NCBI GenBank assembly: GCA_035461175.1
Contig: DATHVR010000098.1
Location: 1-38,412, forward strand
DNA length: 38,412 nucleotides
From: DATHVR01 sp035461175
GTDB lineage: Bacteria > Actinomycetota > Acidimicrobiia > Spongiisociales > ZC4RG35
Direction: 5' to 3'
A model generated the notes under the pieces. The model had not been told where the DNA came from and searched no databases. It was given only the letters and a program-made list of their open reading frames with translations. The translations under genes and the position numbers were made by a program. This document shows, piece by piece, positions 5,550 to 14,224 of this stretch. The stretch's first letter is position 1. Each line of letters starts with the position of its first letter.

Positions 5550-5580
5550 CCGCCCCACTCCCGTCGCGGGAATGGGGCGG
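5550..5580 (+). promoter_or_regulatory. Hairpin directly upstream of lipoprotein gene
   Basis: CCGCCCCA-C-TCCCG / CGGGA-A-TGGGGCGG, loop TCG, with one mismatch. It ends 7 nt before the GTG at 5588 and includes the only purine-rich candidate ribosome binding site, GGGGCGGA, partly inside the stem. It may limit translation, or it may simply be a terminator of an unseen transcript. It lies in the divergent region between 5396 and 5588. Confidence 0.35.
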
Positions 5581-5587
5581 AAGTAGA

Positions 5588-5857
5588 GTGCGCAGGGTGC
5601 GCGCAACCCTGGTGGCGGCCCTATCCCTGGTCCTGGTAGGTGCTTGCTCGAACGTGCCGGGCGACAGCCCCGAGGCTTTCTTTACACGCTGCATGGCTGC
5701 CCGAGGGATCGAGGTGTCGGAAGTGTCTATCGACGCCTCGGGGGGTTTCTCGTTTAGTCCGACAGAACGCGGCGGCTCCGAATACGACGCAGCCGTGATG
5801 CGGTGTTCGGGCGAGATGGGCCAACGGTTTCCGGAGGTAACGGCGCTCAATCCCTGA
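5588..5857 (+). CDS. Small putative lipoprotein, 89 aa
   Basis: GTG start. N-terminus RRVRATLVAALSLVLVGACS has basic residues, a hydrophobic stretch and a lipobox (VGAC, lipidated Cys20). The mature part is about 70 residues with two further cysteines (TRCMAARG and MRCSGEMG), probably paired, and ends PEVTALNP. Similar small actinobacterial lipoproteins have no known function. Divergent from the secreted histidine-rich gene. Confidence 0.7.
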   Translation: MRRVRATLVAALSLVLVGACSNVPGDSPEAFFTRCMAARGIEVSEVSIDASGGFSFSPTERGGSEYDAAVMRCSGEMGQRFPEVTALNP

Positions 5858-6037
5858 GCCCCAGCGGTCGGGCATGGCTACCCGCGGGCCGGTTCCGGAA
5901 GTCGGAAACTCACGGGTGGCCCTGGCGACTCTGACGGCATTCCTCGCCGAGACCTCCCCTCATCCTTGTGGCTGATCCGGGCGCCGATCAGTTCAAGGCT
6001 TCACGCATAGGGGTCGCGTTGCTCCACGGACCAAACA

Positions 6038-6061
6038 GATAGGCACCCTGATAGGCACCCT
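6038..6061. repeat. Tandem 12-bp direct repeat beside tRNA-Ala
   Basis: GATAGGCACCCT occurs twice back to back. It lies 60 bp from the 3' end of tRNA-Ala, on the side facing the accessory region. From 5858 to 6092 I find no gene. Confidence 0.6.
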
Positions 6062-6092
6062 GAAGGTGCGACAAGCGAGTTCTGACGCGACG

Positions 6093-6116
6093 AAACCCCC
6101 TGTCACCAGGGGGTTT
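6093..6116 (-). terminator. Terminator after tRNA-Ala
   Basis: AAACCCCCTG / CAGGGGGTTT, perfect 10-bp stem with a 4-nt loop, 6 bp beyond the tRNA 3' end. Symmetrical enough to act both ways. Confidence 0.65.
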
Positions 6117-6122
6117 CTTCGG

Positions 6123-6196
6123 TGGAGCTGAGGGGATTTGAACCCCTGACCCCTTGCATGCCATGCAAGTGCTCTGCCAGGCTGAGCTACAGCCCC
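6123..6196 (-). tRNA. tRNA-Ala (anticodon GGC)
   Basis: Complete cloverleaf on the minus strand. The acceptor GGGGCTG pairs with CAGCTCC, with discriminator A. The D arm is GCTC...GAGC. The anticodon arm CTTGC-ATGGCAT-GCAAG gives anticodon GGC. The T arm is AGGGG-TTCAAAT-CCCCT. The CCA is not encoded. Its 3' end faces the accessory region at 1-6000, the usual orientation for tRNA-targeted integration. I found no second copy of the tRNA 3' end within the window. Confidence 0.95.
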
Positions 6197-6240
6197 AGGG
6201 GGGAAGCCTTCAGGTTACCAAAGCCCCGAGCGGACGGAAA

Positions 6241-6258
6241 AGCCGCCGACAGGCGGCT
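6241..6258 (-). terminator. Terminator of nadD-rsfS transcript
   Basis: On the minus strand AGCCGCC-TGTC-GGCGGCT is followed by TTTCC: a perfect 7-bp stem with a short T-run, 22 bp after the rsfS stop. Confidence 0.75.
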
Positions 6259-6280
6259 GCATCCGCTGCGAAGACCGGGA

Positions 6281-6676
6281 TCAGGCTTCGCTGGGGGCGG
6301 GTTCCCATTCGATCTGAGGAGCATCCGCCCACAGCCGCTCCAGCCCGTAGAAGTCGCGGGTCTCGGGCTGGAACAGGTGCACGACCACGTCTCCGTAATC
6401 GAGAAGGATCCAGGTGGCCTGTCCGACCCCCTCACGTCGCAGGGGCTTGCGCGAGGTCGCCTCGGCCAGATGCTCTTCGACCCCTTCCGCCAGGGCGCGA
6501 ACGTGGATATTCGAGGTGCCGGTGCCGATCACGAAGATGTCGGTGATGGAGAGGAGTTCGGCCACGTCGAGCAGCACGACGTCGAGGCCCTTCTTGTCAT
6601 GGATGGCTTCGGCCGCCATCCGGGCAATGTCGGTAGCTGCGTGGACGGGCTTTCCTCCTTGCGGGACCGGCCTCAT
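6281..6676 (-). CDS. rsfS: Ribosomal silencing factor RsfS (Iojap family)
   Basis: 131 residues. The family core is complete: IARMAAEAIHDKKGLDVVLL, DVAELLSITDIFVIGTGTS, ATSRKPLRREG, WILLDYGDVVVHLFQPETRD and FYGLERLW. RsfS binds ribosomal protein L14 and blocks joining of the 30S and 50S subunits during starvation. The chosen ATG (6676) overlaps the nadD stop as ATGA, giving translational coupling. An AAGGAGGAAAG further in suggests a possible later initiation, but no start codon stands at the right distance from it. nadD-rsfS pairing is usual in actinobacteria. A terminator follows at 6241-6258. Confidence 0.92.
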   Translation of the reverse strand: MRPVPQGGKPVHAATDIARMAAEAIHDKKGLDVVLLDVAELLSITDIFVIGTGTSNIHVRALAEGVEEHLAEATSRKPLRREGVGQATWILLDYGDVVVHLFQPETRDFYGLERLWADAPQIEWEPAPSEA

Positions 6677-7278
6677 GGTACCTGAGTGGCCGTCTCGCCC
6701 GCATAGAGACCCTGCTCGGTGAGATACCACCACACCGAGTCCCGCACAAGGAAGCGCACCGAGCGGCCCTCGCCGGCCCGGGAGCGGATCACGGTGCCGG
6801 AGATGTCGAGAGGAACCATGTCCAGCCACGACACCGGGTGCGAGATGTCGTCCTCGAGTGAGTCCTCGACCAGACCGACCGGGGTTCCCGGTCGGGGCGC
6901 CACCGCCAGCCGTACCCGCTCCAGCACCTCCTCGGCCCGGTTCCAGGTGGGGAGGTTGCGGGCGGCATCTGCCCCGAGGATGAGGGTGATCTCCGTCGCG
7001 GGGTCGAAAGTCGCCAGTGTGTCGGCGGTATACGTCCATCCATCCCGGTGGACCTCACGGTCGTCCGCCACGAAGTAATCGACGCCCGCCACCGCCCGTC
7101 GGGTCATCTCCCAGCGATGCTCGGGGGCGGAGACCTGTCGGCCGGCCTTTTGCCACGGAGCCCCCGCCGGCATGAACATGACGACGTCCAGACCGAGCTG
7201 ACGGAAGGCCACCTCGCCCGTGTGGAGATGGGCCAGATGGGGAGGATCGAAGGTGCCGCCGAGAATTCCTATTCGCAC
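6673..7278 (-). CDS. nadD: Nicotinate-nucleotide adenylyltransferase NadD
   Basis: 201 residues. It transfers AMP from ATP to nicotinate mononucleotide in NAD synthesis. The N-terminal nucleotidyltransferase motif GGTFDPPHLAH (residues 7-17) and the C-terminal ISGTVIRSR are both present, as is LILGADAARNLPTW around residue 110. GTG start at 7278 is placed just before RIGILGG; the frame extends further upstream but only overlaps the preceding gene. No strong ribosome binding site is visible. The stop overlaps the rsfS start. The preceding M23-like gene overlaps it by about 220 bp in another frame, an unusually long overlap. Confidence 0.93.
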   Translation of the reverse strand: MRIGILGGTFDPPHLAHLHTGEVAFRQLGLDVVMFMPAGAPWQKAGRQVSAPEHRWEMTRRAVAGVDYFVADDREVHRDGWTYTADTLATFDPATEITLILGADAARNLPTWNRAEEVLERVRLAVAPRPGTPVGLVEDSLEDDISHPVSWLDMVPLDISGTVIRSRAGEGRSVRFLVRDSVWWYLTEQGLYAGETATQVP

Positions 7279-7711
7279 CGCCGCCAGGATAGGGAACGAG
7301 GCGCAGGGCATCGGATATCGAGCCCAGACGACAGCCCAGAAACGGCGCCGGGTCCACGTAGTCACCGTTGAGCCGAACCGAGAGATGCACCGCATCCAGA
7401 CCGTGGGCACGGCCCGACGTTCCCACCACCTCGCCCGCCACTACGGTCGTGCCCGGACCGACTCCGACGGAGCCGAGATAGGACAGTGACACCTTCATCG
7501 GCCCCTGTTCGATGGTCACCGTCCACATCCCTGCCACTGAACCGGCGAAGCTGACCCGGCCGCCCAGCGGAGCCGACACGGGAGAACCGGCGGGAGCGGC
7601 CAGGTCTACGCCCCAGTGACCGGCGTAGTCGCCTTCGGGCGCAAACGGACGAATCACGTCCCCACCCGGGAAGGGGAACATCAGACAGACCAGGCCGAGC
7701 ACGGCAGCCAT
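7055..7711 (-). CDS. M23/LytM-like protein with incomplete active site
   Basis: 218 residues as annotated; only the first 145 or so look like protein under selection. They match a LytM/M23 peptidase fold: FPFPGGDVIRPFAPEGDYAG, then GHWGVDLAAPAGSPV with the H-x3-D metal motif, GRVSFAGSVAGMWTVTIEQG, and AVHLSVRLNGDYVDP. Family enzymes have H-x-H at that last site; here it reads HLS, so one zinc ligand is lost. The protein may bind peptidoglycan or act as an activator like EnvC rather than cleave. GAGGAGG precedes the ATG, and the N-terminus is a short hydrophobic segment. The frame runs on 220 bp into nadD. A lost stop by frameshift or sequencing error is possible. Confidence 0.7.
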   Translation of the reverse strand: MAAVLGLVCLMFPFPGGDVIRPFAPEGDYAGHWGVDLAAPAGSPVSAPLGGRVSFAGSVAGMWTVTIEQGPMKVSLSYLGSVGVGPGTTVVAGEVVGTSGRAHGLDAVHLSVRLNGDYVDPAPFLGCRLGSISDALRLVPYPGGGANRNSRRHLRSSPSGPSPHGRGGLPSARSGRRHVHAGGGSVAKGRPTGLRPRASLGDDPTGGGGRRLLRGGRP

Positions 7712-7846
7712 GGGCACCTCCTCACTCCCCCCGGGCCGGCCGCCCACCAACCTATCGGTCCACGACACGATCCGATAGGGGTTCGATCCGTTGGCCGTCG
7801 TGACAGCACTACCGTTTACGTGGCACGGCAATCACCAAGGAACCCC

Positions 7847-8869
7847 ATGACCAAGACCCGCGTTGGATTGATGGGCTTCGGTCGGATCGGAAGGAACGTC
7901 TTCCGACTGCTCCGCGAGCATCCTGCACTCGAAGTGGGAGCGATCAGCGACATCGCCGACCCGACCGGACTCGCCTACCTCCTGAAATACGACTCGATCT
8001 ACGGCCGCTACCCCGGCGACGTCGACTATGCAGACGGAAAACTCACGACCGACGGACGCGAGGTGGCATTCCTCCAGGGCCGGACGCCCGCCGACGTCGA
8101 CTGGGGGGCCCACGGAGTCGATCTGGTGGTCGAAGCCACCACCCGCTATCGCAGCCAGACCGCCAACCAACAGCACCTCGACAACGGAGCCAAGCGGGTC
8201 GTGGTGACCTCCAGTCCCGAGAACTCCGGGGAGATCCCGATGGTGCTGGTCGGGATCAACAACGAGGTCCTCGACAAGAATCCGACGATGGTGGCCCTCG
8301 GCTCCAACACCTCCAATGCCATCGCTCCGGTGCTGCGCACTCTCGACGAATCCTTCGGCCTGGAGAGGGCCTTCTGGACGACCGTTCATGCCATGTCGAA
8401 TTCCGGTCGTCTGGCCGACGTTCCCGGCGAGGGCTTCCGCTCCAGCCGGGCCGCCGGCGAGAACATCATCCCTGAGGAGACCAACTCCCCCACCATCATC
8501 ACCGAGGTGATGCCCGAGTTCGAGGGCAAGCTCTCGGCGGTCGCCCTCAATGTTCCCGTCCCCGACGGGTCGACGGTCGATCTGGTGGCCAACGTGACCA
8601 CCTCCACCACGGTCGCCGATGTCAACGCCGCCATCCGGGAGGCGGCCGACAACCGCTACCGACACATCCTCGAGTACGTGGACGATCCCATCGTTTCGTC
8701 GGACGTGAAAGCCTCCACCTACTCGGGTCTGTTCGATTCCCTCTCGACGCTGGTGATGGACGGAACGATGGTCAAGACCATCACCTGGTTCAACAACGGC
8801 TGGGGATACTCGGCCCGAGTCATCGAGGTGCTCGAGCACCTGGCCCGCAACCTCGCCAAGGAGTCATGA
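7847..8869 (+). CDS. GAPDH-family paralogue without catalytic cysteine
   Basis: 340 residues, alignable without gaps to the true GAPDH that follows through at least residue 240. The NAD-binding start VGLMGFGRIGR is normal, and the active-site His181 (TTVHAMSNSG) remains. However, Cys154 of the neighbour is Asn here (GSNTSN), TTTGAAKA is replaced by EETNSPTI, and the substrate-phosphate Arg235 is Asn (ALNVPVPDG). The phosphorylating dehydrogenase reaction is therefore not expected. It could be a regulatory or structural partner of GAPDH, or act on another substrate. AAGG lies upstream of the ATG. The next gene begins 1 bp after its stop, so the pair is cotranscribed. Confidence 0.88.
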   Translation: MTKTRVGLMGFGRIGRNVFRLLREHPALEVGAISDIADPTGLAYLLKYDSIYGRYPGDVDYADGKLTTDGREVAFLQGRTPADVDWGAHGVDLVVEATTRYRSQTANQQHLDNGAKRVVVTSSPENSGEIPMVLVGINNEVLDKNPTMVALGSNTSNAIAPVLRTLDESFGLERAFWTTVHAMSNSGRLADVPGEGFRSSRAAGENIIPEETNSPTIITEVMPEFEGKLSAVALNVPVPDGSTVDLVANVTTSTTVADVNAAIREAADNRYRHILEYVDDPIVSSDVKASTYSGLFDSLSTLVMDGTMVKTITWFNNGWGYSARVIEVLEHLARNLAKES

Positions 8870-8870
8870 C

Positions 8871-9899
<1,029 letters not shown>

Positions 9900-9937
9900 T
9901 CTAGGGGTCTGGCCGTCTGGCGCTGCGGCGGTTTTAG

Positions 9938-9976
9938 GTGGTAGGTACTTAGCACTCACCACTTATTACCTACCAC
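9938..9976. repeat. Inverted repeat of the GGTGGTAGG type
   Basis: GTGGTAGGTA (9938-9947) and TACCTACCAC (9967-9976), perfect 10-bp arms around 19 nt containing ACTCACCACTT. The low-complexity GGTGGT/TGAGTGGT wording recurs at the right end of the window (38383-38412), suggesting a dispersed intergenic element. Confidence 0.5.
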
Positions 9977-9977
9977 G

Positions 9978-9995
9978 GGCTGGCGTCAGCCAGCC
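9978..9995. terminator. Bidirectional terminator between gap and response regulator
   Basis: GGCTGGC-GTCA-GCCAGCC, perfect 7-bp stem, placed between two convergent genes and 1 bp from the response-regulator stop. Confidence 0.6.
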
Positions 9996-9996
9996 G

Positions 9997-10362
9997 TCAA
10001 GGCAAAAGATCGAGGACGGTCTTGCGAAACTCGTTGGGCTGGAAGGGCTTGGTGACGAAGGCATCGGCCCCGCCCTCGTCGGCCCGGCGACGCGACTCCT
10101 CCTCGGCGTGGGCGGTGAGCACGACTACCGCCGTGTCCCGGACGGCCGGGTCCGAGCGGACGTTGGCGAGGACCTCCCAGCCGTCCATCCCCGGGAGACC
10201 GATGTCGAGGACGACGAGATCGGGGGACTCCGACCGTACTGCGGCCAGGCCGCTCTTACCGTCGTCGCGGGTGATGATCTCCAGATCGGCCGCTCGCAGA
10301 CAGACCTCGATCAGTCTCCGGATGACGGCGGAGTCCTCGATCACCAGGATTCGATGGCCCAA
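9997..10362 (-). CDS. Single-domain CheY-like response regulator
   Basis: 121 residues, one receiver domain and no output domain. The acidic pair is in VIEDS (residues 9-10), the phospho-acceptor Asp53 in LVVLDIGLPGMDG, Thr83 in VVLTAH and Lys105 in VTKPFQP, so phosphotransfer is intact. Such stand-alone receivers act by protein contact. No histidine kinase or chemotaxis gene is nearby. It lies 87 bp downstream of the VWA gene on the same strand, but no coupling is visible. Confidence 0.93.
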   Translation of the reverse strand: MGHRILVIEDSAVIRRLIEVCLRAADLEIITRDDGKSGLAAVRSESPDLVVLDIGLPGMDGWEVLANVRSDPAVRDTAVVVLTAHAEEESRRRADEGGADAFVTKPFQPNEFRKTVLDLLP

Positions 10363-10449
10363 GCCACACCTCGCTCACTCGGTTGCATCACGAAAGGGTC
10401 TTGCACGGGCACAGTATCGGCCCTGGAGAGGGGGAAGTTGAGGATTCCG

Positions 10450-11898
10450 TCATCCGACCCTGGGTAGTGCCCCGGGGAGGCTCAGCTCCTCGACGAACGC
10501 CTCCAGCTGGCGGAGGGTGCGCACCTCGTGGACGCCGTCGCACCAGCGGGCGTATCTGCTCATCACCGAATCACCGGTGTCCCAATAGCTGCGAGGCTCG
10601 GGATTGAGCCAGAACACACCTCGTGCCTTGGCGGCGAGCTCTGCCAGGAGCTCGTCCTGAGGCGGGCGGTAGTTGTTGCGGGCATCGCCGGTGATGATGA
10701 CCGTGGACCGAGGCGAGACATCCCTCCCGTAATGCTGGATGAAGCCCTCGAAGGAGCTGCCGTAGTCCGAATGCCCGTCATGCATGACCACCTGGGCTTC
10801 CGCCGCCACCCGGGCCAGAGCCTGGTTGAAGTCGCTGCCGGGACCGAAAAAGCCGGTCACCTCGTCGACGGTGTCGATGAAGGCGAAAGAACGCAGCTTG
10901 GAGAACTGGGTCGACATGGCGTAGGTGAACTGGAGAGTGAACCGGGCGAAGGTGGCCATCGATCCCGAGATGTCACACAGGAGAAGGACCTCGGGCCGAT
11001 GAGGGCGGGGGGACCGGAAACGGGGTTCCAGGGGCACTCCGCCGGTGGCGAGGGAAGTGCGCATCGTCTTGCGGAAGTCGAGCCGGCCCCGGCGCCGCAG
11101 CCGTCGCCGGCGCGCCAGCCGGGCGGCCAGCTTTCGGGTCAGCGGGATGATGGCGTCCTCGATCGCGTCGAGTTCGACGCGGGTGGCATGCATCAGGTCC
11201 ACATCCTCGGTAAGCGGCTGGCGTAAGGTCCGGGCCACCGCCTCCCTACCGCGGTCGGCCACCAGGCGCCGCCGGATCTCGTCCCGCACTGCCTCCCGTA
11301 GCTGCTCGATCCGCTCGGCCACCTCCTCAGCCAGGATGCGGCGGTCGAGGTCGCCGAGGTCATCTGCCTCGGCCGCCATGATCTCCGCCAGCATCGCCTC
11401 GATCTGGTCGATATCCAGCCGCCGAAGCGTGCGGTACAGGTAGTAGGTGCCGCCCACCGGGCGCCCCGGTTCGAACCCGGACAGGCGGTCGACGGCGTCG
11501 GAGATCGACGCCGCCAGGCCGTCGAGGTCGTGATTGGCCAGCGCATCGAGCAGGGCCTGACGCAGGGAATCGAGCCCGTCCTCGTCGCCGAGCGCACCCC
11601 CACCGGACTCGTTGTTCGCCCCCGGACCTGTCCCCTCCGGCACCTGATGTGGGCCGTGGGGCGCCCGGGCGAAGTAGATCTCGAAGGCGGTGTCGAAGGC
11701 AGACAGGTGACGCTCGGCCTTGACCAGGGTGGAGGCAAGAGTCGACTTGAGTCCCTCCCGATCGCCGATGTCGACCACCTCGAGCGCCCGCATGGCATCA
11801 ATCGTCTCGACCATCGACACCGGCACTCCCGCCGCCCGCAACTCGCCGACGAAGCCGGTGATGAGCGAAGTGATCGGTGCCGGCGCCGGGGAAGTCAC
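10450..11898 (-). CDS. VWA-domain protein (CoxE-like), partner of MoxR ATPase
   Basis: 482 residues. The N-terminal two thirds are helical and charged, with a Gly/Asn/Asp-rich linker around 80-110 and an Arg-rich patch (ARRRRLRRRGRL, about 262-272). The C-terminal von Willebrand A domain begins at RPEVLLLCDISGSMATF with the metal-binding DxSxS at 309-313, and continues through STQFSKLRSFAFID and STVIITGDARNNY. Together with MoxR ATPases such proteins act as chaperone pairs that insert metals or remodel complexes. No client enzyme such as CO dehydrogenase is in the window. Start is GTG (11898), overlapping the MoxR stop as GTGA, so translation is coupled. Confidence 0.9.
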   Translation of the reverse strand: MTSPAPAPITSLITGFVGELRAAGVPVSMVETIDAMRALEVVDIGDREGLKSTLASTLVKAERHLSAFDTAFEIYFARAPHGPHQVPEGTGPGANNESGGGALGDEDGLDSLRQALLDALANHDLDGLAASISDAVDRLSGFEPGRPVGGTYYLYRTLRRLDIDQIEAMLAEIMAAEADDLGDLDRRILAEEVAERIEQLREAVRDEIRRRLVADRGREAVARTLRQPLTEDVDLMHATRVELDAIEDAIIPLTRKLAARLARRRRLRRRGRLDFRKTMRTSLATGGVPLEPRFRSPRPHRPEVLLLCDISGSMATFARFTLQFTYAMSTQFSKLRSFAFIDTVDEVTGFFGPGSDFNQALARVAAEAQVVMHDGHSDYGSSFEGFIQHYGRDVSPRSTVIITGDARNNYRPPQDELLAELAAKARGVFWLNPEPRSYWDTGDSVMSRYARWCDGVHEVRTLRQLEAFVEELSLPGALPRVG

Positions 11899-12779
11899 GC
11901 TCGGGTCAGCTCGGCCGTGGCCTTGTCGATGTCGGACTGGTACTTGAGCAAGACGTGGAGCGTGTCGGTGACCGTCTCCGTGTCGAGGTGCTCGATGGCC
12001 AGGGCGAGGAGGGTGCGGGCCCAGTCGATCGATTCCGAGACCGAGGGGGCCTTCTTCAGGTCCATCTGCCGGATCGAACGGACGATTCCGGCGATCTGAC
12101 GGGCCAGCTTCTCCGGCAGCTCTGGAACCCGGGTGAGCAGGATCTCCTGCTCACGCTCCGGATCCGGATACGAGATGTGCAAGAAAAGACAGCGTCGCTT
12201 CAACGCCTCGGAGAGCTCACGGGTGTTGTTGGAGGTGAGGACCACGAATGGCCGGGTGGTGGCCGTGATCGTGCCCAGTTCGGGAATCGAGACCTGGAAG
12301 TCGGACAGCACCTCGAGGAGCAGGGCCTCGGTCTCGATCTCGACCCGGTCGATCTCGTCCACCAGCAGAACGACCGGCTGATCGGACCGAATCGCCTCCA
12401 GGAGCGGACGGGTGAGGAGGAACTCATCGGAGAAGATGTCGTCCTCGAGTTTGTCCCACTCATGGTCCCGGTCGGCCTGAATACGGAGCAACTGCTTTTT
12501 GTAGTTCCACTCGTAGAGGGCCTTCGACTCGTCCAGACCCTCGTAGCACTGGAGGCGGATCAGCCGCTGGTTCCACAGCCGGGCCAGCGACTTGGCCAGT
12601 TCGGTCTTGCCGACTCCGGCCGGTCCCTCCACCAGGATCGGCTTGCCCAGTCGGGCCGCCAGGAACGCCACCTGGGCGATGCGGCGATCCGCCAGATAGT
12701 CGACCTGGCGCAGGTCGTGCATCAGCTGGGTGGGGGAATCGGCGGCCGGCTGGGCGGGTGGGTTGGGAGCGGGAGTCAT
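11895..12779 (-). CDS. MoxR-family AAA+ ATPase
   Basis: 294 residues. Walker A GPAGVGKT at 52-59, Walker B VVLLVDEID at about 136-144, sensor VVLTSNNTRELSEALKRRC, and a C-terminal helical lid ending KYQSDIDKATAELTRA. The ATG at 12779 is preferred because GAGGA precedes it and the upstream extension is unrelated to the family. It is the first gene of a two-gene unit with the VWA protein and is divergent from trkA (113 bp between starts). The biochemical client is unknown. Confidence 0.93.
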   Translation of the reverse strand: MTPAPNPPAQPAADSPTQLMHDLRQVDYLADRRIAQVAFLAARLGKPILVEGPAGVGKTELAKSLARLWNQRLIRLQCYEGLDESKALYEWNYKKQLLRIQADRDHEWDKLEDDIFSDEFLLTRPLLEAIRSDQPVVLLVDEIDRVEIETEALLLEVLSDFQVSIPELGTITATTRPFVVLTSNNTRELSEALKRRCLFLHISYPDPEREQEILLTRVPELPEKLARQIAGIVRSIRQMDLKKAPSVSESIDWARTLLALAIEHLDTETVTDTLHVLLKYQSDIDKATAELTRA

Positions 12780-12892
12780 CGATCCTCGGGACGGGGCGCC
12801 CAAGTGTAGGAGCGCCATCGCGCCCCGCCCGACGTGGGCGCCGTCAGGAGACCCATGCCCACAGCATCCACCGGGAGTACCCTTCAGCAGCC

Positions 12893-14224
12893 ATGCGAAT
12901 CATCATCGTCGGAGCCGGAGCGGTCGGCTCCTATCTAGCCGGGCGCCTGTCCGGAGAGGGCCAGGACGTGCTCGTCATCGAAGCCGACGAGGACAGGGCC
13001 GCCGAGCTCCAGGACTCGATCGACGCCCTGGTGATGGTCGGCAATGGCGCCTCCATCACCACCCTGGAGAAGGCGGGGGTCTCCAAGTCAGACCTGCTCA
13101 TCGCCGTCTCCAACTCCGACGGCGCCAACATCCTTGCCTGCAACACCGCCCATCAGCTCGGGGTCAAGCGCACGGTGGCCCGGATCGAGGACCCCGGTCT
13201 CCGCGAAGGGGTGGACCGGCTGGGCGTGGACGTCGTGATCGACCCCAGCGCCACCGCCTCGGAGGAACTCGTGGCGCTGGTCCGCCAGACCGGCGTGTCG
13301 GAGCTGGTCTACTTCGCCGACGGCGACCTGGTCCTGGTCGGGGGCACGGTCGCCCCGAATTCTCCCCTCGCACGGGCGCCGCTCCACCAGCTCCGGCTCC
13401 GGCAGGCAGAGTGGGGATGGGTGGTGGCCGCCATCGTCCGCCACGGCGAGACCATTGTCGCCCACGGCGACACCGAGGTCAGGGCCGGCGACCACGCCCT
13501 GCTCATGACGACCGCCGCCCATGTCGACCGGGCCACCGCTCTCCTCGGCCTGGAGCGGCTCCACGTCGACCGGGTGATCCTGATGGGGTCGACCCGCCTC
13601 TCCGAGCTCACCGCCGACGCCATGGCCCGGGCGGGCTTCAGCGTGGTGATGGTGGATCCGGACCGGGCCCGATGCGGGGCGATGGCGGCCCGCCACCCCA
13701 AGGCCGTGGTCGTCCACGGCGACCCCACCGACCCCGCCGTCATGACAGACCTGGAGATCGGCAGCTCCGACGCGGTGCTGGCACTCACCGGCTGGGACGA
13801 GGTCAACATCACCGCCTGCCTGGTAGCCAAAGCGATGGGGGCCGCCTCCACCGTGGCCCGCTTCAACCGCATCGACTACGTCTCACTGCTGGCCGGGGTC
13901 GGGATCGACGCCGCCGTCTCCAGCCGGCTCCTGGCGGCCTCGGCCATCCTCCGGTTCGTGCGCCACGGCGATATCCAGCAGGTGGTGGCCTTCTCCGACA
14001 CCGACGCCGAGGCGATCGAGGTCGACGTCGCCGCCGGCGCCCCCGCCGTCGGGGCCTCCCTGATCGAGTTGACGCTGCCGCGCGGGGTCGTGGTGGGAGG
14101 CATCTCGCGCGGGGGGACGACCTTCGTGCCCGATGGCTCCACCCGGATCCGGGAAGGCGACCGGATCATCTTCTTCTCCCTTCCCGACAACATCGAAGAG
14201 TCCTCTCAACTCTTCGCTCCCTGA
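12893..14224 (+). CDS. trkA: Trk potassium-uptake regulator TrkA (two RCK modules)
   Basis: 443 residues with two tandem NAD-binding plus C-terminal regulatory modules. The first begins RIIIVGAGAVGSYLAGRLSG with GxGxxG intact. The second begins around residue 225 (VDRVILMGSTRLSELTADAM), where the glycine motif is degenerate, as in many TrkA second halves. Both TrkA-C parts are present (SPLARAPLHQLRL; PAVGASLIELTLPRGVVVGG). It gates the TrkH channel from the cytoplasm. ATG at 12893 precedes MRIIIVG. The stop TGA overlaps the ATG of trkH. Confidence 0.93.
   Translation: MRIIIVGAGAVGSYLAGRLSGEGQDVLVIEADEDRAAELQDSIDALVMVGNGASITTLEKAGVSKSDLLIAVSNSDGANILACNTAHQLGVKRTVARIEDPGLREGVDRLGVDVVIDPSATASEELVALVRQTGVSELVYFADGDLVLVGGTVAPNSPLARAPLHQLRLRQAEWGWVVAAIVRHGETIVAHGDTEVRAGDHALLMTTAAHVDRATALLGLERLHVDRVILMGSTRLSELTADAMARAGFSVVMVDPDRARCGAMAARHPKAVVVHGDPTDPAVMTDLEIGSSDAVLALTGWDEVNITACLVAKAMGAASTVARFNRIDYVSLLAGVGIDAAVSSRLLAASAILRFVRHGDIQQVVAFSDTDAEAIEVDVAAGAPAVGASLIELTLPRGVVVGGISRGGTTFVPDGSTRIREGDRIIFFSLPDNIEESSQLFAP

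Noticed and set aside
6281..7039. An N-terminally extended RsfS of 252 residues
   Set aside because: The extra part is the antiframe composition of nadD (Gly/Arg/His-rich), and the family core begins after the ATG at 6676.
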